From Eulemur rufifrons (lineage: Eukaryota > Chordata > Mammalia > Primates > Lemuridae): 64,000 nucleotides of DNA. The DNA lies in NCBI RefSeq assembly GCF_041146395.1, contig NC_091008.1, positions 7,081,501 to 7,145,500 of the forward strand, written 5' to 3'. Numbering within the stretch: position 1 is the stretch's first letter; each line of letters starts with the position of its first letter. The position numbers were made by a program, and so were the translations under genes. The notes beneath the pieces are model-generated. The model searched no databases, had not been told where the DNA came from, and saw only the letters and a list, made by a program, of their open reading frames with translations. This document shows positions 13,041 through 27,499 of this stretch, piece by piece.

Positions 13041-13620
13041 CATTTTTTTTTTCCCATTCTGGGTAAATTTTTGGAGGCAGAACTAATGGAATTTGCTGAT
13101 AGATCTGATATGGGGCTTAAGAGAATGAGCAAAGTTAAGAATGACTCCAGGGTTTTTTGCCCAAGCGACTGGAAGACGGAGCTGCCGTTCTCTGAGATGA
13201 AATACACTACAAGGAGAGCAAGTTTGAAAGGGAAAATTAGGAGCTCGGCTCTGAACGTGTTATATTTGAGATGCTTTGTAGACAGCCAAGTGGAGGTTTG
13301 AGTGGGGAACCGGAGAAGCAAGGCAGGACTTCAGGGAAAACGTCTAGGCTGGAGATAAAAATGTGCCGTCATCAGCATGTGGATGGGATTTAAAGCCATG
13401 GAACCAGATAGGATCCCCAACAGCGTGAACGGGGACAGAAGAGAGAAGAGGACCACAGGCTGAGCCCTGGATTACGTTAGTGTTTAGAGATGAGGATCAG
13501 GCAGCAAAGGAGACCAGGAGTGGTAGGGAGAGACCGGGAGTGTGTGCAGTCCGGGGAGAAAGAGAAAAGGAGGAAGTATTTTTTGTCAAATGCTGCTAAC
13601 AGGTCAGGAAAGTGAGTGCC
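13040..13620 (+). repeat. Ancient mid-repetitive element, family unassigned
   Basis: 'atttgctgatagatctgat', 'aagaatgactccagggttt' and 'catcagcatgtggatggga' belong to a mammal-wide repeat I recognise but cannot name. Open frames inside it are not conserved coding sequence. Confidence 0.55.
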
Positions 13621-13653
13621 TCCTTCTGCCAATGTCTACAGCAATTAATTGCT

Positions 13654-13692
13654 GCATAGCTAATTAGCATAACTAATTAGCATAACTAATCA
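13654..13692. repeat. 13-bp unit repeated three times (TAATTA-rich)
   Basis: Units gcatagctaatta, gcataactaatta and gcataactaatca follow one another without gap. Each holds a homeodomain-type TAAT core. In ARHGEF38 intron 2. Confidence 0.85.
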
Positions 13693-13699
13693 TGACTGC

Positions 13700-13900
13700 C
13701 TTCTGTCGCCATCGCTTCTGGCGTCGCCTTGGAATGTATCTTTGATGGTTATTTGTGTTTTTATGTGTTTCTGAGTCATTTTCTTGACCAGATGATAAAC
13801 TCTTCCAGGGCAAGACTGTGACATAAATCTCCGAAATGCCCGGGCGGAGCTCGGCGGCTGGCGTTGCCTGCAGTAGGTGCTTGGCGAACGTTTAATCTTC
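13700..13900 (+). mobile_element. L2 3' end
   Basis: 'aaactcttccagggcaagac' and 'gcagtaggtgcttggcgaac' match the L2 3' end, with many C/G changes. Confidence 0.65.
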
Positions 13901-15028
13901 TCATTTGCATGTTGCGCTAGAATACCACATTCTCCGTGAAATATTGCCCAGTTAATCTGTCTGGGAGTGAGCTGTCCCTTCTCTGAACTCCAATCGCTCT
14001 TATTGTCTGCACTTATCGATTATTGCTTTGCATGACAAGTTATCTTCTCCTAGCTACAAGAGGCTTGTCACTCCTAACTAGGGATTCGTAGTTTTCTGAT
14101 GGTAAGAAGTGTGTTTCCTCTGTTTTTATATGGTCCAAAGAAAAGGCCTAAAATTAATTGATTAATTAACTCATGTAATCATTGACCTTGTCTAAAGTGC
14201 ATATTATTTAAATAAGTGCATAAGATTAATAATAACATACTTGTCTCCCCAGTAAGTGCTTCCTTTCTACCCGGTGTTACTCTCCGGAGTCCGGGATTTA
14301 GGGCCCTGTGCTGATCTCTGCCTCGCACGGCTGGCATTGCATTGCAGAGGTTTACGACGTCATTATAATAATCACGGCCACTGAAATCGTGTTGCTTATT
14401 CTTCACAAATAAGAGCAAATTGAAACAGTGGTTTCCGCATCTCGGTTCTGAGAGGTGAGGTGGCACGAGATCATGTCACCCAGGCCGAAGGGGCGACTGT
14501 CCTAGATGTGCCCATCACATCCCTGATGTCCGATTCCGGGCGTCCCGACCCAGGAAAAGCATCCATTCATCTGTCTCCTCTCTCGGCCCAGCGGGCTCCG
14601 GTCTGGACCATAGATTGTAAAAATTAGAGAAAACAGAAGCTGCCCTACAGCGGACCTTAGGAGGTGCTTATAAACGGAGCGACAAGGAGGAGAGTTTCCA
14701 TCGTGGAGCTGGATAGTACGAGGGTGAAAAATATCCCTCCGTGTTGGAGCTGAGCCTTCCTGAACAAACCAAGATAGGAGATCTCCTTCCTAGGAAAAGA
14801 CGTTTCGTGCACTAGAGTGTGGACGTATCACTTTCATACCCAACTACACCTGAATCCAGTCGGACAGCAAGCTGTGTCTTCCAGGATGACAAAGCAGACA
14901 TGTCCCCCCCAGGGGACAGGGGGGACAGAAGGGAAGTGCCAGGACTCAGAGTTGTGTCAGAACTTCAGAAAGAGGCCAGTTTGATCTTGTAAACGAACAG
15001 GGTCACCGTGTGGTTGAAGCACAACATG
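13900..15028. other. ARHGEF38 intron 2, unique block
   Basis: No transposon or gene recognised. Contains several TTAATTAA-like stretches near 14155-14170. Confidence 0.5.
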
Positions 15029-15040
15029 ATTTTTATTTTT

Positions 15041-15433
<393 letters not shown>

Positions 15434-15884
15434 TAGAAACTGCCCCTATTAACAAACTTTCAGAAAAAAGCTCTATTGAGTTTTTTTTTTCCTGATGTTT
15501 CTAATGTGACTTCAAGCAGCTGACCTTATCGTGGAGGATCCGTGAGCCAGACTATGTAATAAATGCTAGGACTCCACACAGAGGGTGAAAATTAAACCTT
15601 TGGTGTTTTAAAAAAACACCATGAAGTTCTAACCTGGTCATGTATAGATCACAGGATTCTGCCTTGTGATGTGATCTTACTCTTCATGAAAATCAGTGTT
15701 TCTAAAGGACTGAAAAATATCTGTATTGATATTTAAAGCAGGCGTTCAGCGAGAGAATGATATTTTGAAGTCGGGCACATTAGCTCAGAAAAGCCAGCAC
15801 AAAGCAGAATCAGAAATTCAAGTGCATTTCTTTGGGGGCATTTCTCCCAGTGTCTCAGCTACAGTTACGAAATGGGTGAGGTGT

Positions 15885-16180
15885 CCTGGGCCTGCATCCC
15901 CCCTACTCAGCGACTCGGAGGGCTGAGGTAGGAGGATCGCTGGAGGCCAGGGGTTTGAGAGCAGTCTGGGAAACACAGTAGGGCCTCATCTCTACAAAAA
16001 ATAATAATAACAAAAAGCAGCCAGACATGGTGGCGCATGCCTGTATTCGCAGCTACTCAGGAGGCTGAGGCAGGAGGATCGCTTGAGCCCAGGAGTTTGA
16101 GGTTGCTGTGAGCTATGGTGATGTCACTGCACTGTAGCCTGGACAACAGAGCAAGACCCTGTCTCTAGGGGAAAAAAAAT
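15885..16180 (+). repeat. Old Alu (AluJ-like), diverged
   Basis: This copy lacks the strepsirrhine middle section and instead reads 'cctcatctctacaaaaaata', the older Alu form. The start is eroded. It predates the lemur-type copies. Confidence 0.88.
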
Positions 16181-16554
16181 TATAGATAGCAGGAATTGCT
16201 TTGATTTTTCTCAGATTGAATTTAATGTAGTGACCAAAATCCCTATTTGTGCCTGGCTTTCTGGGCATCTTTTATTTTCATATTATTAGCCCGGCGTGGG
16301 TGTCTGTGTGTGCTCGTCTGCGAGGTCTTGGGACCGAGGAGTCTGCTGGCAGGACCTGCTGGACTCTGGGGAGGGAGGGACTAGATCTAATCGGAGGGGG
16401 AAGTGGAGAAAGGGACTGGACTTTTCCATCAGTTTGTTTTACAATCTAGAAGGATTCCTGGTATCCTAAGCGTGGCATGAGAAAGAGCCAAGATATGCAG
16501 GCGATTATTATCCATCTGTATAATCAACAAAATAAGTAATCAACAAATTGTTAG

Positions 16555-16940
16555 AGACAGTATCGGGGGAGTGAGCTGAAAGAGAAGGGATGGGGTTAGA
16601 GAAGACCAAGCTTGAAATTCTGACTTTGAGGAGATCAAGTCAGTGGTAATGATAGTTCTGGGATAGGACTGGGGATGAGTGACTGAGATGGGGTTAAGTG
16701 AAGGAAAAATCGTTTGGATACGACAAAGTCCAGGAGCTGAGAAGCCTGGATGTTGCATGGATCATTTGCATGAATACTGAAATCACCTAAAAATGATGCC
16801 AGAGTTGGGGAGAGAGAGGGAGAAGATGTAAAGACAGAGAGCTTAGGTTCTAAATTGTTCAGATAATAGGAGTTGGCAGGACCGTACCATGAGGAAAGGT
16901 AGATAGTGGTAGAGTTTGATGCAATGTGCATTTAAAATCA
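16555..16940 (+). repeat. Possible ancient repeat
   Basis: Purine-rich text such as 'agaggagttggcagg'-like runs and 'gatagttctgggatagg' resembles the same ancient class as at 13040. Weak evidence only. Confidence 0.3.
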
Positions 16941-17124
16941 ATATTTTATTAAGTATGTAAATGAATATGTTATTAACGACCATTAACATCTCCCAGAATA
17001 GAGGTTATATCAGGTACAGCTATAAACTCTGCTTCTGAATGTTGTAGGTACTGGGGGGACATTCAATGATTGGTGTTGGGACAACTGGCCAGCAGTGTTT
17101 TTATAATCATGGGGCACGTGTTAA

Positions 17125-17506
<382 letters not shown>

Positions 17507-17529
17507 AAGTGGGATGTATCTGGCTACTT

Positions 17530-18250
17530 AAACATAAAAAATATACATCTTAAAATTAGAATGCAATTTTAAGGAAAGTTATTGCAACATGTGGGATAGA
17601 AAAAGAATATTCCTAATGTACAAAAAGGTCTTATAAAATAATAAAAGATAAAGTATACTTTTTAAAAAGGGCAAAAGACATGGCTATGACTAGAGATTAA
17701 AAAGAATACAAAAGGCTAACGAATATAGAAGATATTTGCCAGAAGGAATTAAGGAAACATTTATAAAATTAACAATGCTCAGAATTCAAGAGGATGGCAG
17801 AGAAAATACCATCTCAATCACAATTCATAGGAATGAAAATTAGAATAGTATCAACTTTCAGGTTGGTGGTTGGAAATTTTTGTCAAAATCTTAAATATGC
17901 CCACCCTTTGACCTAGCAGTTTTATTTCAAGGAATTTATTCTAAGGAGATAAAGGGATAAAGCCCCCAAACCTAAGTACATCTCAGCATCAGTAATAGAA
18001 GTAGAAAACATTTAAAAGCTTTAGCAGTCATGAAAAGATACATGTAACAGAGCGCTGAGTGAAACAAGTATGGTACAAGATAACGTGTAGTTTTGATCAT
18101 ATTTATGTACAAATACATATGCTTGTGTGTATATATGAGAATGTTCACATAGATGTCTGAAGGGGTGTTTCAGTCATGTTGATGATATTTGAGTAGTGGG
18201 GTTTCTGATCATTTTCACTTTCTGGTTTAGCTTTTCCTATGAATACATTG
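17530..18250 (+). mobile_element. Old L1M 3' end, sense
   Basis: Contains 'accctttgacctagcagttt' and 'ggaatttattctaaggag', typical of the last part of old L1 ORF2 and 3' UTR. Strongly diverged. Confidence 0.72.
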
Positions 18251-18269
18251 TTACGCTGGGATGAGGAAC

Positions 18270-18665
18270 ACTTACAACCCTCATGAGATTGTTACTCCTT
18301 CCAGCCTTTGCTCTCATTCTCTGCTCTGCTGGACATTCTGTAACCACCTCCGGTTCTCTGCTCAGATGTGCCTCATTAGAGAAGTGTCATTTTCCACCCT
18401 GTTTGAAATAGAACAATCGCCCCTTTGTTCCCACGCTCTATTCCTTTCCTCTGCTTTAGTTTCTCAGCTGGACTTACCGTCTAATACGCTTGCGTTTTAT
18501 TTGCTTGGGTATTTATTGCTTATTGTCCGACCCCTCCCTTCCTGCACCAGGAAGTAAAGCCCACAAGGGGAAGACTTTGTTTTTTGTACTAAACTGTAAC
18601 CACGGTGCTGAGGACAGTGCTAATCACCTATCAGGTACTTAATAAATATATGTTCAGTAAATGAA
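18270..18665 (+). mobile_element. L2 3' end
   Basis: 'cctcattagagaagtgtcat', 'cccacaaggggaagactttg' and 'aggtacttaataaatatatg' form a near-complete L2 3' region. Confidence 0.75.
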
Positions 18666-18818
18666 ATAGCCATGTGTCTGTGTGTACAACATCCTTGTGC
18701 CTTTATTCTAATTCTCTATTTAAAAATTCCCTTAAAAAGGCCTTGATTAAAAGGGAGGAAAATGATGAACTTATAAACACTTTTTAAGTTTTGCCTGGGG
18801 CCATTCCTACCAAAGATA

Positions 18819-19177
<359 letters not shown>

Positions 19178-19639
19178 TAAATTCAGTTTAATTTCTGTAA
19201 TGAATTGTACTTAGCTAAATAGTCCTAGGTTTAACTGAGCTCTCCATGGAGGCGGGGTGGAAATTCGTATATTTTTCTCTTCTACATCCATGATCATTGT
19301 TGAATTAAATTAAGTGCCTCGTTCCTAGCCTGCTGAAAAGAAAAACCTGTTGTTCAAACTCTGTTACTAGTTCCATGGAAATCCAAAGAAGAACACATTC
19401 GAAATTTCAAAGTGGCAAAAAGTGTGAATTTCCTTGCTCCATATTTTAGAATACAGTCTCTTTGGGCAAATGGAGGAACACCGGATCTTTCTACGGACAC
19501 AAGAAAAATGAGTCTGATGACACGTAGTGAGCCCTGGGCTGTGGAGGAAAGACACATCGGTCCACTGATAGACCCGGGGGATTCCGATCCACGGCGCTAG
19601 TGATCCTATTTAGGATACGGGAGGGGGAAAAAATTGAAA

Positions 19640-20118
19640 AAATAAAAACAGCCTCACCATGGAATATTACTCAGCTATTAGAAATAACGGCGATATGGCA
19701 TCTCATTGGTTCTCCTGGAGAGAGTGGGAACCCATTCTATTAAGTGAAATATCCCAAGAATGGAAAAATAAGCACCACATGTACTCACCAGCAAACTGGT
19801 TTCCCTGAGTGCACATTTGGGAATAACACCAATTGGGTATCGGACAGAGGTGGGGGCTGGGGGGAGGGGATGGGTGTATACCTACTTGATGAGTGCCATG
19901 CGCACTGCCTGGGGAATGGACACGCTTGAAGTTCTGACTGGGGGGGATGGGGTGGGGGGAGGGGATGGGTGTATACCTACTTGATGAGTGCGATGTGCAC
20001 TGTCTAGGGAATGGACACAACTGAAGCTCAGACTCGGGGGGATGGGGAGGCATGGGCAATATATATAACCTGAACTTTTGTACCCCCATAATGAGCTGAA
20101 ATTAAAAAAAAAAAAAAA
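19640..20118 (+). mobile_element. Young L1 3' end (5'-truncated) with duplicated 3' UTR unit
   Basis: It starts in the end of ORF2 ('tggaatattactcagctatt') and runs through a G-rich 3' UTR to 'gagctgaaattaaaaaaa'. A 95-bp unit containing 'gatgggtgtatacctac' occurs twice (starts near 19869 and 19964). It lies in ARHGEF38 intron 2, just 3' of exon 2 on the gene strand. Confidence 0.92.
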
Positions 20119-20347
20119 AAAAGAAGATGACAATCTAGTTAGGGAGAAAACAACTATCAAGTATTTTGAACCCCACTTAAAGGTTGTTGAGAAAATGGAA
20201 TTTTTGTTAATCTATATATTGTAAATGCTATTCATTTAACAGCCAAGATTGGATGCTACTTCTTCTGTGAAGCCTATGGGAAAATATGATTAAAAATATT
20301 TTTTTTGTACAAAGAAAAAAAAAAAACCACCTCACGTGTGCCTTTAC

Positions 20348-20535
20348 CTGTTTCTCTCTCAGGGGCTGAACCACTTCCCGGACACACAGCTCCAGATCGT
20401 TGAGATAATCCTTTTCCGTCTGTATCAGCTCCCTGATGATTTTTGCCCGCTTTGCCATCATCCTCCTCATCTGATGCTCTTCCTCCGAGCCCGGGGCCTC
20501 CGCGGCAGAGCTCTCGGCTTGTGGAGTCATCTTTT
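20348..20535 (-). CDS. ARHGEF38: ARHGEF38 coding exon 2 (start of DH domain)
   Basis: The exon is 188 bp: two bases completing the split codon, then 62 codons from KMTPQAESS to VVQPLREKQ. It follows an acceptor ending GAACAG and ends with the donor CAG/GTAAAG. The second half, AKIIRELIQTEKDYLNDLELC, is the conserved first helix of a DH domain, the catalytic fold that opens Rho-family GTPases for GDP release; the TEKDYL motif is typical of this helix. The first half, rich in Glu, Ala and Met, is a linker and differs more from human. The codon phase fits both neighbours. An open frame runs beyond the exon on both sides, but similarity stops sharply at the two splice sites, so the longer frame is not real. 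Confidence 0.95.
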
Positions 20536-22840
20536 CTGTTCAGTGAAAACGGGCACAGGTGAGACATTGTGCTGAGGTTTCGTTTGCCCTCATTCCAAGC
20601 AATGCCACCGCGGGATGATTGCTAATCAGGAAAAGGACTCAGGGCGTCTTCAGGCCGTGTTCTTAGGGAGTGGTGTGTGATAGTTCCCCACGAAGCCAGA
20701 ATCCTACGAAACTGAGCAAGAGAGACGGGGGATGAACTGCTTCTAACAAGTGAGTTAAATGTTACTCCAAGGCCATGGCTTCTAGAAAATACCGCGTTGC
20801 TAGTATCCCAGGGTATACAGCTGGTCTTCACCCTGGAGGCAGAATGGATGAAAATGCAGCTCAGAACTCCTGCATTATGTTCACTTTTAAATCAAGGGAA
20901 GAGTTTTAACTAGTAAGTGAAACACCTCCAATTTTGTTTGTCCTTATGATGAAAAATAATTACCCCTCGTTCTCAGTGGCTTCTACCTAAATCTCAATGG
21001 AATGGAAAATAATCGCACGTGATTGGGGTTTTTCTTTGCAAGTCACAATCAGAACCCAGGAGGAGTAAGGCGGTATTCGTGAAAATATTTCAACTAATAT
21101 TTTTCATGGCTTGTCTTTAATACCATGCATATCTTGTTATTTCAAAATTCTAGAACTGTTGCCTGGAAAGTTTTAATTTAAAAAATGACAGTGCTGAGGA
21201 GATATTGAGATAAATAGGAAGCCTCGCATGTAGCTCAGGTTTTCTATGAAGTATTAAAGAAAGCTAAATATCTTTAAGTGTGAGCTAGCTCCCCACGGCG
21301 ATGTGAAATTTTGGAAGCCAAAAATCAGCCCACAGACCATGAAATCAGAGCCGTGATAGACATCAGGGCAGCGTGTGTGTGTGTAAATGGATTTGCTTCA
21401 AGCCTGAAGCTTAATTTCCATCTTAGTCTCTGCTGTTGCAGAAGCAATTTTATTTCAGTTCAAGTTAATACGATTCTAGTAACTGATACGTGAGACATCT
21501 TCCATGTCGACACCACGTCCCGAGAATGGAGAGCTTTACAAAAGGGCCTGTAAAAAGTTGGTACAGAAAAAAAAAAATGTTCAGGCCACAATGTATGCCA
21601 GTAAAGAGAAGGTGTTCTTTTGCCTGACCCCAGAAGCAAAGCTGAGACAACTGAAGAAACGATATAGGACGGGAGTTAATGGTTTGATGTAAAGAGACTG
21701 CCCCAAGAATGTGAACAGACGCTTGAGAACGTACTAGCATCCTCTCTCCCTGGCCCGCTGCCTTGAGGAGTTCAGGTAGAGGCTCAATCATCAAACATCC
21801 TTGCAGAATGCTGTGAAGGCAATTCCAACGTTGGTTTGGAAGTTGTGCTGGATTGATCTTTGGACAATGCGGATTCCAGCCCCACAGGTGAATATGCTTC
21901 TGAACAATTCGCCTGGTACCAATTCTTCCTTCATTCGGAAAGAAGGTCGTTTCGACAAATGGTCGCTAAAAGCACATGGTTTCCCAAGCTTTGGGCCATC
22001 CAGTGTCCCAGAAATAACCCACGTGACCTGCATAAGGACAGCGAATCTATGCAAGGAGAGAGACCGGATTGGTGAGGTGTTCTGTGGCCTTCGCGTCTTG
22101 ACCTATGTTGTGGGAATCTGGGGATGCTTGTTAGTGTGTAATGTTCTCACTGGAAAGTAGAAGAAGCCTGGTTGTCAGTGCCCCAAATTTAAGGGACAAG
22201 TTCCAATCAGGCGTCATCACTGTGGATTATTTTGGATAGAAAAGCAAGCCGGTTACCCCGTGAGGAGAGATACAGGGAGAAGGCTGTGTAGCTCCATTGT
22301 GGCCATTCCCTTCTTAAAACTTTTAAGAATTCTAAAATTTTTTTAAAAATTTAAGGTATACGACATAATATTTCGATATACACGTCCATAGTGAAGTGAT
22401 TGGGCAGGGCTGGGGGGCTGAGGGCAGAGAGGAGCGAAGGGGTCCCTCACTCCTGGGTATGTTAATTGTGCACAGAGAAATCTCGTTAGGAGAGAGCTGA
22501 AAAACCACCGTGGGTGGCGTCCAATGACCTCTGAACATGACCTTGAAAATAATAAAGACACTGTTGAAAAACTGTTCTGATCGGCGTTTGCCTTTTTAAG
22601 TTCTAAACCTTTTGTGCCTTATAAAAATAATCTATCAAGTACGTGGGATCCTAGCCAGGAGTTGGGAATCTTTCCTGATCTTTGGCAAAGAAATGTCTCT
22701 AAAACATATTCTCCGGTTGCTTTTAGTTCTGAATTGCAGGACTCAGTCCCTACGTCACTTTAACGTATTTCACGGGTGTTCCAGTTGCTGCCCTTGAAAA
22801 TGTACCACATCAGAGTGTGTCGATTAAAAAGTGCTTAGGA
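20536..22840. other. ARHGEF38 intron 1, block next to exon 2
   Basis: Mostly unrecognised sequence. 21490-22160 is open in overlapping frames of 62, 71 and 119 codons with no recognisable protein; see the findings list. Confidence 0.5.
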
Positions 22841-23207
<367 letters not shown>

Positions 23208-23784
23208 TCATTCCACAGCTCGTTCAGACCAAATGTGGGGGGACCAAGGTGGCGGAAATCAGTGTCAGGGAAAATATTCAACTTCAGAAACTTTTCCTTC
23301 AGGTATAAAAACCTTCACAGGGAGGGTAGAATTGAGCAACCTCATGAGATTCTTTGTTTGCTGTTTTGACTCAAGTTTATTGCAGGAACAAAGACTGGAC
23401 TTGCATCATTTTATGGTCAGGTCTCTAAACACTTTCTGTGTTTGCATTTCTTAAACCAACAAACTCTCTGCAATGCATTGTGGACACAAGTTTTGTTTTT
23501 ATAAGAGCCTTCTCTGCCTTTAAAACTTGTACCTTTTAGTTATACTAAATTTTTATGTATAAACGTACTTGTAACACAACAATATTATCCAATACCAGCA
23601 GTCGTCTCTAACAATCTTTCATTTCTGGATAAAACAACAGAGAAGCTAAGTATTCATGAAAGAGGGACAAATAGAGCTTCAGGAGTGAATATTTTCCAGC
23701 ACTTGGTATATACTAAAAGACTGTGTCAAAACCTAAGAGAAACTGAGGTTAAAAGGACATTTAGATTGTTATAGCCAAAATACG

Positions 23785-26370
<2,586 letters not shown>

Positions 26371-26768
26371 GTAAAATTTACTGTGTTGACTAATTTTTAA
26401 GCGTGTAGCTCAGCAGCATGGAGAATATTCCCATTGTTGTGCAACTATTATCACCATATGTATCCTGAACTTTCTCATCTTCCCAAACTGAAACTCTGCG
26501 CCCGTTAATCAATACTCCCCCGATCCTTCCTCCCCCCAGCACCCGGCAGCCACGATTCTACTTTCTGTGTCCATGGATTTGACCGCTCTGTGCGCCGCGT
26601 GTAGAGCTTACGGCGTTTGTCCTTTCGTGTCTGGCTCGTTGCAGTTTAGCGCAATGTCCTCAAAGCTCATCTCCGTCACAGCCTGTCACCGGAATTCCCT
26701 TCCTTTTAAGACCGAGTACTATTCCCTTGTATGCATATGCTGCGCTTTGTTTATAGAATTACATTTTC
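26371..26768 (-). mobile_element. Old L1M 3' region, antisense
   Basis: Contains the well-known antisense old-L1 phrases 'cattgttgtgcaactattat', 'cccaaactgaaactctg' and 'atgtcctcaaagctcatc', ending near 'gctttgtttat'. Confidence 0.85.
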
Positions 26769-27124
26769 TTAAAATCTGTCTTTGATTTTAAAGCATGAAC
26801 TACTATTTCCGAAACTATACCGATTATAAGATCTTGTGAAAGCCACCATTTGCGAGTACTCATCATGCACCAATTTTATAATGAAGTGTTGTCTATAATC
26901 TTCCTCCAAACTCCAAACATGGGATATTGCCCTGATTTTAGAGATGACCACACTGCGCGCAGCGACTGTCAGTCAGACGTGTGCAGCGATGCGTGGAATA
27001 CGCGGCGGAGCGGGGACCGAGACCCTGGGTGTTCAGCTCGGAAGCCCGGGCGCCCCCACCCCACCTCTGACATGTGACGTGACCCTGGTGCGTGTGTCGT
27101 ACACAGGAGACTGTTGCTGGGCAG

Positions 27125-27282
27125 GGAGACATAGAGTTCAGCCCTGGCAGTGGCGCCCGCTAGCCGTGTGACCTTGACCAAGTCATTTGCCTTCACTAAA
27201 TGGGACAGGGACGAGGAAACCAGCAACAGGGATGACGGGAAGAGCTAAATTCTCGAGTGTTCGCGGTGTGCAGGCACGGAAC
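27125..27282 (+). repeat. MIR SINE
   Basis: 'gctagccgtgtgaccttgac' and 'caagtcatttgccttcac' are MIR core in sense. Confidence 0.75.
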
Positions 27283-27284
27283 TT

Positions 27285-27485
27285 GTGCCGGCTCTTCAAC
27301 CCCCATAGAAACACTGTAAGATGGACAGACGTCTGTTCCCCTTTTTTGTTACACATGAAGCAGGGGAAACACGCAGAGATCATATCATCTGCCCCAGGTC
27401 ACACCACGCCAAGTCGTGGGCCAGGCTTGAACCTGAGCCCTCCTGGGTCCCCGACCTGCATTTCAACCCCTGCTCTCGGCTGGGA
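27285..27485 (-). repeat. MIR SINE, inverted relative to its neighbour
   Basis: 'tgccccaggtcacaccacgc' and 'ggccaggcttgaacctgagc' are the antisense MIR core. It lies head-to-head with the sense MIR just before it. Confidence 0.72.
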
Positions 27486-27499
27486 GGCTGAGAACTGAG

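Noticed and set aside
19640..20118. G-rich 3' UTR tandem unit as a separate minisatellite or gene
   Set aside because: The flanks and the second L1 copy show it belongs to the L1 3' UTR.
20228..20567. Longer ARHGEF38 exon 2 following the open frame (100 codons) or the alternative frame (97 codons)
   Set aside because: Similarity stops at the GT donor (20347) and the AG acceptor (20536); the extra residues are intron.
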